A DNA stretch of 64,000 nt from Streptomyces sp. SA15 (GTDB lineage: Bacteria > Actinomycetota > Actinomycetes > Streptomycetales > Streptomycetaceae), in the NCBI RefSeq assembly GCF_002291145.1, contig NZ_NTGE01000197.1, positions 241,369 through 305,368 on the forward strand, written 5' to 3'. The notes beneath the pieces are model-generated. The model worked only from the letters and a program-made list of their open reading frames with translations. It made no database searches and was not told the origin of the DNA. Below, piece by piece: positions 43,800 to 52,764 of the stretch (position 1 is the stretch's first letter; each line of letters opens with the position of its first letter). Made by a program: the position numbers and the translations under genes.

Positions 43800-44738
43800 G
43801 TGATCGACGTGAACAACCTCAGTAAGAGGTACGGGGACAAGCTGGCGGTCGACGCGCTGAGCTTCACCGTACGTCCTGGAGTGGTGACGGGATTTCTCGG
43901 TCCCAACGGGGCGGGCAAGTCGACGACGATGCGGATGGTCATGGGTCTTGACCGCCCGTCGTCCGGAACGGTCCGCGTCAACGGCCGCCCCTACGAGCAG
44001 CACAAGGCCCCATTGCAGGAGATCGGGGCGCTGCTGGAGGCGAAGGCGATCCACCCGGGACGCTCGGCCTATCACCACCTGCTCGCGCTGGCGGCGAGCA
44101 ACGGCATCGGCAAGCGGCGGGTGCTGGAGGTGATCGACATGGTCGGCCTGACGGAGGTGGCCCGCAAGCGGGCGGGCGGCTTCTCGCTGGGCATGGGGCA
44201 GCGGCTGGGCATCGCCTCCGCACTGCTCGGCGACCCGCACATCGTCATGCTGGACGAGCCGGTCAACGGCCTCGACCCCGAAGGCGTGCTGTGGATCCGC
44301 AACCTGCTGAAGGACCTCGCGGACCAGGGGCGGACCGTCTTCGTCTCCTCCCACCTGATGACCGAGATGGCGTTGATCGCCGAGGACCTCATCGTGATCG
44401 GGAAGGGCCGGCTGCTGTCCGCGGGTCCGCTCGCCGACTTCGTCGCCCAGTCCTCCAGCCGCAGCGTACGGGTACAGTCGCCGCAGGCCGCGGCCCTGCG
44501 TGACCTGCTGGTGGGTGACGGCGTCTCGGTCACCAGCAGCCGGCCCGGCGTGCTGGACGTCCAGGGGCTGGAGGCCGCCGAGATCGGCGAACGCGCCGCG
44601 GCCGCCGGGCTGGTCCTGCACGAGTTGTTCGTTCAGGAGGCATCGCTGGAGGAGGCCTTCATGGAGTTGACTCGCGACGCCGTCGAATACCACGCCTCCA
44701 CCACCGAGTTCGCCACCGCCGGAAGGACGAACCGATGA
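43800..44738 (+). CDS. ABC exporter ATP-binding protein
   Basis: A 312-residue single ABC ATPase: Walker A GFLGPNGAGKSTTMRMVMG, signature FSLGMGQRLGIASALLGDPH (a variant, LGMGQ in place of LSGGQ), Walker B IVMLDEPVNGLDPEG and switch histidine VSSHLMTEM. The type is that of actinobacterial antibiotic or lipid exporters. GTG 43800 follows GGAGG at five bases. The stop overlaps the permease start (ATGA), and a two-component system follows, so the four genes probably form a stress-response unit. Confidence 0.88.
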   Translation: MIDVNNLSKRYGDKLAVDALSFTVRPGVVTGFLGPNGAGKSTTMRMVMGLDRPSSGTVRVNGRPYEQHKAPLQEIGALLEAKAIHPGRSAYHHLLALAASNGIGKRRVLEVIDMVGLTEVARKRAGGFSLGMGQRLGIASALLGDPHIVMLDEPVNGLDPEGVLWIRNLLKDLADQGRTVFVSSHLMTEMALIAEDLIVIGKGRLLSAGPLADFVAQSSSRSVRVQSPQAAALRDLLVGDGVSVTSSRPGVLDVQGLEAAEIGERAAAAGLVLHELFVQEASLEEAFMELTRDAVEYHASTTEFATAGRTNR

Positions 44739-45580
44739 GCGCCACCGCCCTCGACACACAGGACACACAGAAGACGACCGGGACCGCCGGTCGGCATGCG
44801 GGCGGTCTGCGGGTGACCTTTCCGCGGGTCGTCCACATGGAATGGATCAAGCTGCGGTCGCTGCGCTCGACGCTCTACACGCTGGCGATCACCGTGGCCC
44901 TGGTCGTCGGCCTCGGGCTGCTGTTCAGCAGCCTGGTCGGCTCGGGAGACGGCCCAGGAGAGGATGATTTCGGTGACCCCACCTCGATCAGCCTGGGCGG
45001 GGTGATGCTCGCCGCGCTGGCCGTCGCGGTGCTCGGGGTACTGATGAGTGCCGGCGAGTACGCCACCGGGTCCATCCGCGCCACGCTGTCCGCGGTCCCC
45101 TCACGCCTGCCGGTGCTGTGGGGCAAGGTGATCGTCTTCGCCGTGGTGAGCTTCGTGCTCATGTTCGTCGCGGTCCTGGGGGCCTTCCTGGCCGGTCAGT
45201 CGGTCCTGTCCTCCCGCGGTCTGGACACCACCGCGCTGTCCGATCCGGGGGTGTTCCGGGCGCTTGTCGGCGCGGCGGTCTACCTGACCGGTGCCGGGCT
45301 GATCGGCCTGGCGGTCGGCGTCCTGCTGCGCAACACCGCGGGAGCGATCACCCTCGTGGTGGGCGCGCTGTTCGTGGTGCCCGGCCTGGTCCAGCTACTG
45401 CCGAGCAGCTGGAACGACGCCATCGGCCCGTACCTGCCGTCGAACGCGGCGAATGCGGTCATGACAGTGCAGACGGCAAGTGACTCGCTGTCACCCGGGT
45501 CCGGGCTCGCGGTGTTCGCCGGCTACATCGTCGTGCTCCTGGCCGGCGCGGCCGTGATGCTCAAGCGACGCGACGCGTGA
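44735..45580 (+). CDS. ABC-2 type exporter permease
   Basis: A 281-residue membrane protein with about six hydrophobic segments, after a cytoplasmic N-tail of roughly 45 residues. It has typical ABC-2 features: EWIKLRSLRSTLYTLAITVAL at the first helix, GEYATGSIRATLSAVPSRLP before the third, and a long final helix ending VMLKRRDA. It is coupled to the ATPase gene by a four-base overlap. Confidence 0.85.
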   Translation: MSATALDTQDTQKTTGTAGRHAGGLRVTFPRVVHMEWIKLRSLRSTLYTLAITVALVVGLGLLFSSLVGSGDGPGEDDFGDPTSISLGGVMLAALAVAVLGVLMSAGEYATGSIRATLSAVPSRLPVLWGKVIVFAVVSFVLMFVAVLGAFLAGQSVLSSRGLDTTALSDPGVFRALVGAAVYLTGAGLIGLAVGVLLRNTAGAITLVVGALFVVPGLVQLLPSSWNDAIGPYLPSNAANAVMTVQTASDSLSPGSGLAVFAGYIVVLLAGAAVMLKRRDA

Positions 45581-45688
45581 GCCCGGTTGCCGCGGGCCCC
45601 CCGCCAACCCGCTCTTACGCGTTCAGGCGTGAGGACGGGCCGCCACATCCGCCCGAACCAAGGATCCGTACGAAGGAACGGTGAAGCC

Positions 45689-46957
45689 GTGATCGGACCG
45701 GCGTCGCTGCGACGGGTGACCGGCGCTCACCCGCGCCTGCTGGATGCCGCCCTCGCCACCCTCGTGGGCGGTGCCGGCATGCTGCCCCTGCTGCTCGGAC
45801 AATGGCCCGACGGCGAACGACCGACAGACGCCGACGCCGTCGCCGCGGGGGCAGCGTTCCTGCTTCTGCTGGCCCGCCGCCGGGCACCGCTGCCCGTCCT
45901 GGCGCTGACCGTGCTCGGGGAGGTGGCCTTCACCGTCCTCGCGTCGTATCCGTCGCGGGTGCTGAAGATCGCCGCGTTGATCGCGGTCTACACCGTGGCC
46001 CGAACGGTCCGCCGGCGGATCGCCTTGATCGCCGTCTCGGGCACCGCCCTCGCCCTGTACGCCGTCATCACCTATGCGACGGATTCGGCCGCCGGCCCGG
46101 AGGCCGGCGCCGTGTTCGCCTGGACCGGGATGTTCGCCGCCGTCGGGGGCACCGTACGCACCTGGCACGACTACGTCGCCGCGATGGAGGAGCGAGCGCT
46201 GCGGGCGGAGGCGAGCAAGGAAGAAGAGGCCCGCCGCCGGGTCGCCGAGGAGCGGCTGCGCATCGCCCGGGAACTCCACGACGTGATCGCCCACCACATC
46301 GCCCTGATCACCATTCAGGCGGGCGTCGCCGGGCACTTCCTGCGTGACCGGCCCGACCAGGCCGACGCGGCGCTAGGACACATCCGCGACGGCGGCCGTA
46401 CCGTCCTGGACGAACTGGGATCGCTGCTGCACGTACTACGACAGTCCGGCGACGAGACGGACGAGACGCAACCGTCCGAACCCGTCCCCGGCCTGTCCCG
46501 CCTCGGACGGCTCCTCGAATCGCTGACCGCCGCCGGGCTGAGCGTCCGCCACCGGCAGGCCGGCCACCCGCGCCCCCTGCCGACCGCCATCGGTCTGGCC
46601 GCCTACCGCGTCATCCAGGAGGGGCTGACCAACGCCCACAAGCACGGCGCGAACGCCGAGGCGGACCTGCTCGTCGACTACGGGCCCGACGAACTGCGCA
46701 TCCGGATCACCAACCTGCTGCACATCGGCCCGTCCCCGGCGCCGGCCGCGATGGGCACCGGACACGGGCTGACGGGCATGCGCGAGCGCGCTCACACGGT
46801 CGGCGGCAGCCTCCATGCCGGAGCGGGTGTCGACGGTCGTTTTCGCCTCGATGTGCGTCTGCCACTGCCCGAAGCCGGACCACCGACCGACACTCGCACG
46901 TCGGATCGGTCCGGTACGGGCCTGCGCGCGACCGCCACTCAGGGGAGGCAGGGATGA
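45689..46957 (+). CDS. NarL-type sensor histidine kinase
   Basis: A 422-residue membrane sensor with four or five N-terminal helices (about 15-165), a HisKA_3 dimerisation segment RIARELHDVIAHHIALITIQ with the phospho-accepting histidine, and a C-terminal HATPase (YRVIQEGLTNAHKHG, GTGHGLTGMRERAHTVGG). The extracytoplasmic part is very short, as in kinases that sense through the membrane or a partner transporter. GTG 45689 was chosen; the frame is open upstream. Its stop overlaps the response regulator start (ATGA). Confidence 0.88.
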   Translation: MIGPASLRRVTGAHPRLLDAALATLVGGAGMLPLLLGQWPDGERPTDADAVAAGAAFLLLLARRRAPLPVLALTVLGEVAFTVLASYPSRVLKIAALIAVYTVARTVRRRIALIAVSGTALALYAVITYATDSAAGPEAGAVFAWTGMFAAVGGTVRTWHDYVAAMEERALRAEASKEEEARRRVAEERLRIARELHDVIAHHIALITIQAGVAGHFLRDRPDQADAALGHIRDGGRTVLDELGSLLHVLRQSGDETDETQPSEPVPGLSRLGRLLESLTAAGLSVRHRQAGHPRPLPTAIGLAAYRVIQEGLTNAHKHGANAEADLLVDYGPDELRIRITNLLHIGPSPAPAAMGTGHGLTGMRERAHTVGGSLHAGAGVDGRFRLDVRLPLPEAGPPTDTRTSDRSGTGLRATATQGRQG

Positions 46958-47619
46958 CCATCCGTGTTCTGCTCGCCGACGACCAGGCCCTCGTCCGTAC
47001 CAGCTTCCGCATGATCATCGAGTCGGAGCCGGACCTGGAGGTCGTCGGAGAAGCGGCGACCGGCGAAGAGGCAGTCGGACTGGCCCGCACCACCCGTGCC
47101 GACGTCGTGCTGATGGACATCCGGATGCCCGACATGGACGGCCTCGCCGCCACACGCGCCATCTCGGCGGACGAAGACCTCGCGGGCGTACGAGTGCTGA
47201 TCCTGACGACCTTCGAAGCCGACGAGTACGTCTTCCAGGCGCTACGCGCCGGGGCCAGCGGGTTCCTCGGAAAGGGCGTGGAGATCTCCCACCTCCTCGA
47301 CGCCATCCGGCTGATCGCCCGCGGAGAGGCGCTGCTGTCACCCAGGGCGACCAAGGCACTCGTCGCCCAGTACCTTGCCACACCCGACAGGACGAGCACT
47401 CCGGCCCCGGAGCTGACGAGCCTGACCGAACGCGAGCGCCAAGTGCTCGTCCTCGTGGCCGCGGGCCTGTCCAACGACGCCATCGCCGAGCAGCTCCATG
47501 TCTCGCCCTGGACCGCCAAGACCCACGTGAACCGCATCATGACCAAGCTGGGCGTCCGCGACCGCGCCCAACTCGTCGTGATCGCCTACCAGACCGGCCA
47601 CGCCCACCCCGGCGGATAA
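46954..47619 (+). CDS. NarL/FixJ-type response regulator
   Basis: A 221-residue regulator with receiver domain VLLADDQALVRTSFRMII, phosphorylation aspartate in DVVLMDIRMPDMDG and a LuxR-type helix-turn-helix LTERERQVLVLVAAGLS, NDAIAEQLHVSPWTAKTHVN. It partners the preceding kinase and probably controls the ABC exporter genes upstream. Confidence 0.92.
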   Translation: MTIRVLLADDQALVRTSFRMIIESEPDLEVVGEAATGEEAVGLARTTRADVVLMDIRMPDMDGLAATRAISADEDLAGVRVLILTTFEADEYVFQALRAGASGFLGKGVEISHLLDAIRLIARGEALLSPRATKALVAQYLATPDRTSTPAPELTSLTERERQVLVLVAAGLSNDAIAEQLHVSPWTAKTHVNRIMTKLGVRDRAQLVVIAYQTGHAHPGG

Positions 47620-47865
47620 GCGACCACGTCGGTGTGAGGTCACGGCGCCGTCGCCAGGCCGGGCGGAGGCTGCGCGGGGTGGTGGATGGGGACGGTGCCG
47701 TGCGACAGGGGCAGGCCCGTGCCGCGGGTGGCGTGGGCGATGGTCTCCGCGTGGGTGACGCCGGCTTCCTGCTGGTCGCCGACCTGATGAGCGGATGCGG
47801 TATGCGCAACGGCGAGGCATTCGTAAGTCGACCCGCCACTTGAGCATCTGACGGCGCCGCGCCGG

Positions 47866-48453
47866 TCAGGTCGTGGAAGCGGCGGGACCGGGCGGCAGGT
47901 GGACCGTCATGATCAGGCTGCAGGTCTCGGTGCCCGAGCCGCGGTACGTGTGCGGGGCATCGCCGTCGAACGTGGCGGTCTGTCCGGCTTCCAGGGTGTG
48001 TTCGGTGCCGTCGACGACCAGGGTCATCCGACCTGAGGTGACGCTGACGGTTTCCACGACGCCGGCCTGGTGGGGATGGCTGGGGTATTCCTCGCCCGGT
48101 TCCAGTCGCCAGCGCCAGACCTCCACAGGAGCCGGGCCCGAGGTCGTCAGCATGAGCCGGGCCTCACTTCCCCGTTCTCCGGTCCACAGTGGTGCCACAG
48201 CGTCGGCGGCCACGACGCGCACGCGGCCTACCGGCGGTCCCTGCATCAGGGCGGACACCGAGATGCCGAGGGTGTCGGCCAGCCGGACCAGGGTCGCCAG
48301 ATTGGGGTTGCCCTGAGCCTTCTCCAATGCCACCAGGGCTCCCTTGCTGACCTGGGCGCGTCGGCCGAGTTCCTCAAGGGACAGGCCCGCCCGGGTACGG
48401 GCCGCCCGGACGTTGTGCGCGACCGTCCGCAGGGCTGCGGCTGTCTCGGCCAT
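47866..48453 (-). CDS. XRE-cupin transcriptional regulator
   Basis: A 195-residue protein: an N-terminal XRE helix-turn-helix (NVRAARTRAGLSLEELGRRA, SKGALVALEKAQGNPNLATL) and a C-terminal cupin (WRWRLEPGEEYPSHPHQAGV, TLEAGQTATFDGDAPHTYRG), the usual small-molecule-sensing XRE-cupin layout. ATG 48453 follows GGAG. It is divergent from a decayed EamA-type transporter, its likely target. Confidence 0.86.
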   Translation of the reverse strand: MAETAAALRTVAHNVRAARTRAGLSLEELGRRAQVSKGALVALEKAQGNPNLATLVRLADTLGISVSALMQGPPVGRVRVVAADAVAPLWTGERGSEARLMLTTSGPAPVEVWRWRLEPGEEYPSHPHQAGVVETVSVTSGRMTLVVDGTEHTLEAGQTATFDGDAPHTYRGSGTETCSLIMTVHLPPGPAASTT

Positions 48454-48505
48454 CTGATCTCCATCCTCACCACTGACCACTTCAATGCACCGCGCGGTCG
48501 TTCGG

Positions 48506-48536
48506 TTGACACCGACCGGTCGTTGCGTTGTACGGT
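48506..48536 (+). promoter_or_regulatory. Promoter with internal palindrome upstream of the EamA-type gene
   Basis: TTGACA (48506-48511) and TACGGT (48531-48536) with 19 nt between, enclosing the perfect palindrome CGACCGGTCG (48513-48522). It is a plausible site for the divergent XRE-cupin regulator; the spacing is longer than ideal. Confidence 0.4.
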
Positions 48537-48569
48537 GCGGTCGTTCCAATGAATAGTAAGGGATGTGCT

Positions 48570-48832
48570 GTGATCGCTCTGCTGCTGGCCCTGGGCAGCT
48601 CACTCGCCTATGGATGCGCCGAACTCCTCGGCGGCCTCGGCCCCCGTAAGGCTCATGTGCTGCGTACTGTGATGATCGCGGCCCCGGCCTCTCTCGTGGT
48701 CGAGCTGCGGCTGTGGCCGGTCCTCGGCGCCTCCTGCTCGCCCGCGGCATGCTCGCCGAACGCATCCAACGCGGCCGGCTCGTCGGCCTGGGCACCGGCG
48801 CCGTCGCCGTCAGCCTCCTCGCGCTGACCTGA
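48570..48832 (+). pseudogene. EamA/DMT-type transporter with a large internal deletion
   Basis: The start (VIALLLALGSSLAYGCAELLG, after AAGGGA) is the first helix of an EamA transporter. Around 48735 the frame changes to the end of such a protein, LARGMLAERIQRGRLVGLGT, then GAVAVSLLALT and the stop at 48830. An intact protein has about 290 residues with ten helices; here about 55 plus 35 remain. Confidence 0.7.
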
Positions 48833-48878
48833 GCAGCCCGGTAGCCCACCCCACAGCTGACGACGCAAGGAGACCAGC

Positions 48879-49211
48879 ATGTTCACCCAGCCCCGGGACG
48901 CCGGCCTCGACGAAGCCGAATGGCAGACCTGGATCGCCGAAGGCCACGACTTCGGGCAGCTCAGCGTCAATGGCCTCCGTCGACGACCCCGAGGCCAAGG
49001 CAGAACTGCTGCGCCGCCAGCTCACCCGCTTCCAGCCCGACGGTGACCACGCCCCCGTCGCCGTCGACCTGCCGCCGTACGGCCGGATGCTGCCCGGCAT
49101 CCGCGGCCTGCGCCTGGAAGTCACCGACATACGGGCCAAGTTCAAGTACGACGACCACAAGCACACCAGCAGCGCCGCCGCCTGGACCGCATCGGCCCCT
49201 GGAAGCCCTGA
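48879..49211 (+). pseudogene. PaiB-like FMN-binding regulator with internal deletions
   Basis: ATG 48879 (after AAGGAG) begins MFTQPRDAGLDEAEWQTWIA, the normal start of a PaiB-type FMN-binding negative regulator. Near 48972-48985 the frame changes to the C-terminal part EAKAELLRRQLTRFQPDGDH and PYGRMLPGIRGLRLEV. A further change gives RRRLDRIGPWKP and the stop at 49209. About half of the usual 210 residues are missing. Confidence 0.72.
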
Positions 49212-49261
49212 CACCCGCCCCCACCGCCCACGCCCGGACACAGGAAACGGAAACCCCGCCC

Positions 49262-49969
49262 ATGCCCGCCTTCCGCATCACCCCCGCCGTCGCGGATGCC
49301 TTCCCCGACACGCTCATCGCCCTGGTCACCGCCACCGGCCTGCGCGGCCAGGACCCCTGGCCCCACACCACTACAGCCCTGGAAGATCTGGAGCAGCAAC
49401 TCGCCGACGGCACCTGGCACCCCGCCGACGAGACCGACCCCCGCATCGAGGCCTGGCACACCGCCTATCGCTCCTTCGGCACCAACCCCCGCCGCATCCG
49501 CCCCAGCGTCGACGCGCTCGGCCGCCGCCTCGCCAAGAAGGGAACGCTGCCGCGCATCAACCCGGCCGTCGACTCCTACAACGCCGTCTCGGTCCGGCAC
49601 GGCCTGCCCGCCGGCGCCTTCGACCTGGACCACGTCACCGGCGACGTCGACATCCGATACGCGGACGGCACCGAGCTCTTCACCCCGCTCGGCGAACCCG
49701 ACACCGCCGAAACCCCTAAGCCCGGCGAAATCATCTACGCCGACACCACCGGCGTCCTGACCCGCCACTGGAACCACCGCGACGCCCACCGCACCCGCGT
49801 CACCGAGGACTCCACCCACGTGACCTTCGTCCTCGAAACCCTCCACGCCACCCGCGACGGCGCCCTCCTCAAGATCGCGGCGGAGGAACTACAGGGCCTG
49901 CTCGCCCCGCACACCGCACAGACCGCCGTGCACTACCTCAGCCCGGCACAACCCCAGACCACCACCTGA
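49262..49969 (+). CDS. B3/B4-domain protein
   Basis: A 235-residue protein with the B3/B4 (tRNA-editing-like) domain found in the beta subunit of phenylalanyl-tRNA synthetase: EAWHTAYRSFGTNPRRIRPS, INPAVDSYNAVSVRHGLPAG and AFDLDHVTGDVDIRYADG. Stand-alone members may hydrolyse mischarged tRNA or bind amino acids; the role is not established. ATG 49262 follows the PaiB remnant by 50 bp. Confidence 0.8.
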   Translation: MPAFRITPAVADAFPDTLIALVTATGLRGQDPWPHTTTALEDLEQQLADGTWHPADETDPRIEAWHTAYRSFGTNPRRIRPSVDALGRRLAKKGTLPRINPAVDSYNAVSVRHGLPAGAFDLDHVTGDVDIRYADGTELFTPLGEPDTAETPKPGEIIYADTTGVLTRHWNHRDAHRTRVTEDSTHVTFVLETLHATRDGALLKIAAEELQGLLAPHTAQTAVHYLSPAQPQTTT

Positions 49970-50202
49970 GACCTCCACACCCACGGCGTGGGGCTGCTGA
50001 TTGCAGCAAACTCACGGACAGCGTCGCTGAGCTGAGCCGACGGGCCCCGACGAGGCCCGTCGACAGTTGTGGCACAGCGCCGCGGTCAACACCTGAGCGC
50101 CCCGCAGGGTAGCGGTGGTGCCGGTGGGTTCCTGACGTTGCTGCATGCCGACTGCACGTGATCACGTGTACAGCGCGCGTCCACGACAGCCGGCGTGCTG
50201 CT

Positions 50203-51183
50203 CTACCAGCGGGTCTGCGCCAGGTTGGCGTTCGTCTTCGGGTGGTTCCCGCGGGTGTCCTGCGCGTTCCCGGAGTTCGCGTGACCGGGCTGCTGGGGTA
50301 TGCCGCTCGGCGGCAGAACCGCCGCGAAGGTGCTTGCGATCACCTGGTGGCCAAGAGGGTTCGCGTGGGGGTCCCGCATGGTGCAGGCCCAGGTCAGTCG
50401 GCAGATGGTGGCCACGTTCGCGGGTACCTCGCCGTAGCCGGGCACACTGACGGGGGTGACATCGTCCGAGGAGAAGGCTCCGGCCACGTCCGCGACCTTG
50501 AATCCGGCGGCGGCGTACACCTGCGAGATGGCCCCGTTCTCGGACTTGACCAGGCCGACGGAGCCCTGGGCGGTCTGCTGCCCGGCGGAGCCGCGGAGCC
50601 ATTGCGCCAGGAACGGGTTGTAGTACGTCGCGCCCGCGTACTGCGTGCCTTGCGTACCCGCCTGGCGCAGTGCGCGCGTGATCTCAGCCAGGTTCTTCGG
50701 GATGGCCTGAATGGCGGGGTTCACACAGTTCTGGTCGATGGCGCCGGTCGTGTCGTCGGCGCATTCCAGGATGTCGTTGGCGCCGATGTTGATGGTCACG
50801 TAGCTGACGTGGCCGCGGTGCTTGGCCAGGGCCTTCACGGCGGCGTCCAGCTGTGACCTGGCGTTCGGGTAGTGGCACGTACCGCCCTTGAGCAGCGAGG
50901 CGGTGGTCTCCCCGGTGCAGCCGAGGCGGATGTGCTTCAGGCCTGGCTGACGCTGCTTGAGCTGTGCGTAGAGCTGGTCGGTGTAAGCGATGCGGGTGTC
51001 CTGGTTGACGTCCGGCTGGTAGCCGGAGGCAAGCGAGTCACCGAGGGAGATGTAGTACGCGGTGGCGTCTTTGCCGCTCTTCGGTGAGTCGGCGGCGGCC
51101 ACACCGGGCGCGCTCAGTACGACAGCCAGGGCGGCGGCGACGAGTTGGGACGACTTGTGCGGGGTCCACGCTGTTGTGCTCAT
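50203..51183 (-). CDS. Secreted SGNH/GDSL hydrolase
   Basis: A 326-residue exported esterase or lipase. A signal peptide (about 1-32, ending GVAAA) is followed by block I YYISLGDSLASGYQPD with the nucleophile serine, block III TINIGANDILEC, and the C-terminal DPHANPLGH with catalytic Asp and His. Six cysteines (RLGCTG, GGTCHY, LECADD, QNCVNP, ICRLTWAC) suggest three disulphides, as in Streptomyces secreted lipases of this class. The last 30 residues are polar and unrelated. The gene follows the amidohydrolase gene by 49 nt. Confidence 0.86.
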   Translation of the reverse strand: MSTTAWTPHKSSQLVAAALAVVLSAPGVAAADSPKSGKDATAYYISLGDSLASGYQPDVNQDTRIAYTDQLYAQLKQRQPGLKHIRLGCTGETTASLLKGGTCHYPNARSQLDAAVKALAKHRGHVSYVTINIGANDILECADDTTGAIDQNCVNPAIQAIPKNLAEITRALRQAGTQGTQYAGATYYNPFLAQWLRGSAGQQTAQGSVGLVKSENGAISQVYAAAGFKVADVAGAFSSDDVTPVSVPGYGEVPANVATICRLTWACTMRDPHANPLGHQVIASTFAAVLPPSGIPQQPGHANSGNAQDTRGNHPKTNANLAQTRW

Positions 51184-51232
51184 CGGTTGCGTGTGCTCTT
51201 TCTTCTGTTTTTTTTGCGGGGGTTTTGGGGGC

Positions 51233-52408
51233 TCAGCGCACACGGTGACCTGCCCGGTACACCGCGCGGATGTCGGCGACGGCCGAGATGTCGTCGATGG
51301 GGGAACTCCCGAGCACGAGGAGGTCGGCGTCCGCACAGGGGAGCAGTACGCCCTTGCGTCCCGCCCGGCCCACCGCTTTGGCGGCCTCGGCGGTCGCGCA
51401 GCGCAGCACTTCACGGTTCGACATCCCCAGCTCGGCGAGCTGCATCAACCCGTATGGGTAGACGCCGTGCGGTTTGCCGGGACTGATGCCTGAGTCGGTT
51501 CCGGGAACGACCCGGGCACCCGAGGCGATGACCTTGGCCACGATGTCCATCAGGGCTGCGAAACGAGCGACCACGGCCGGAGGAGTCGGTGCCTTGCCGG
51601 GCCTCATGCCCACCGTGAGGCTGACGAACGTTCCTCGCCGTACGACCTCGTCCAGCACTTCCTGCCGCAGGCCGACGCCTTCTGGAGTGAAGAAGGAGAA
51701 GTGCTCGATGGTGTCGAAGCCGGCGTCGACCACGTCCGCGATCGCCTGGACGGCGTGGGCGTGGGCGGCCACGCCGAGCCCGAGCCGGTGCGCCTCGTCG
51801 GCGATCAGTCGCAGGTCGGACCGGTCGTACTGCTGGTCGAGGGCGCTGGAGCCGGGAGTCATGGCGCCGCCGCTGGCCATCACCTTCACCACGTCGCAGC
51901 CGCGCTCGGCGCGTTCGCGTACCGCGGCCCGCAGCGCGTCGGCCCCCTCGGTCTCGCCGCCGAGGAACCAGCAGTGGCCGCCGTGAGCGGTGATCGGCGG
52001 GCCCGCGGCAACGATGTCGGGGCGCTGCGTGGGCGGCACCTGCTCCCGCAGCGCGAGCGTGAGGTAGTCGCGGTCGCCGAGGTCCCGGACGGTGGTGACC
52101 CCCGCCGTCAGCGTGGTCGCCGCGGCCGCGCGTGCGGTCTCCAGCACGGTCTCGTGGTCGTCGGTCGTCACATGCGCCACGGCGTCGTCGGTGCCGTCCC
52201 AACACAGATGCACGTGCGCGTCGATCAGCCCGGGAAGCAGCCACGCGTCCGGCCCGAAGTCCGTCACCGTCGCGTGCTCCGGAGGTGCCGCTCCCGTGAA
52301 GTCCACGTCACGGATCACGCCGTCCTCGACCAGCACCATGCCCGATTGCCTGACGTCCACGCCGTCGAAGACGTGCCCTGCCCGTAGCGCCAGCAGCTCG
52401 CTGCGCAT
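51233..52408 (-). CDS. Metal-dependent amidohydrolase
   Basis: A 391-residue member of the amidohydrolase superfamily: metal-binding HxH in LIDAHVHLCWDG, the bridging lysine in CDVVKVMASGGAMTPG, histidines in GVAAHAHAVQAI and IEHFSFF, and the aspartate in GTDSGISPG. It is close to imidazolonepropionase-like and Xaa-Pro/Xaa-Arg dipeptidase relatives; the substrate is unknown. ATG 52408 has GGAG nine bases upstream. It is followed by the SGNH hydrolase gene on the same strand. Confidence 0.85.
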   Translation of the reverse strand: MRSELLALRAGHVFDGVDVRQSGMVLVEDGVIRDVDFTGAAPPEHATVTDFGPDAWLLPGLIDAHVHLCWDGTDDAVAHVTTDDHETVLETARAAAATTLTAGVTTVRDLGDRDYLTLALREQVPPTQRPDIVAAGPPITAHGGHCWFLGGETEGADALRAAVRERAERGCDVVKVMASGGAMTPGSSALDQQYDRSDLRLIADEAHRLGLGVAAHAHAVQAIADVVDAGFDTIEHFSFFTPEGVGLRQEVLDEVVRRGTFVSLTVGMRPGKAPTPPAVVARFAALMDIVAKVIASGARVVPGTDSGISPGKPHGVYPYGLMQLAELGMSNREVLRCATAEAAKAVGRAGRKGVLLPCADADLLVLGSSPIDDISAVADIRAVYRAGHRVR

Positions 52409-52764
52409 AACAGTCATCTCCAAGAAACCGCAAAGTGGGGGGATAAGCTCAGTTGTTGCTGAGCAGGCCGCAGGCAGATGCGCCGTACCGGTCGTTGGGA
52501 CAACACGGACGACTCGTCGTGCGTCAATGGCGTGCCCGCGTGTCCAACTCTCGCCGCTGACCAGGCGTTTGGGGAACGAGAGATCGCTGATGGCGGGTAT
52601 AGAGGAGATCGATACCGTCGTGCAAGCCTGATCTCGGGAGCTTTGGGACCGGCTGAAGCCATGGATGCGCTGCCACAGGGGCACAGCGCGATGTTCAAGT
52701 CCACCATCCGCCGCAGGCTTCCGCTGCGCTCGTCCCGAGCAGCGGCACGCAGGTTGATGTCCGA
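52409..52764. other. Intergenic region between amidohydrolase and LysR genes
   Basis: 356 bp. Frames on both strands are short and have no family likeness. It probably contains the amidohydrolase promoter. Nothing else is evident. Confidence 0.3.

Noticed and set aside
47640..47865. Possible small gene between the response regulator and XRE-cupin genes
   Set aside because: Short frames exist on both strands, but none has a ribosome site or a recognisable family; a remnant cannot be excluded.
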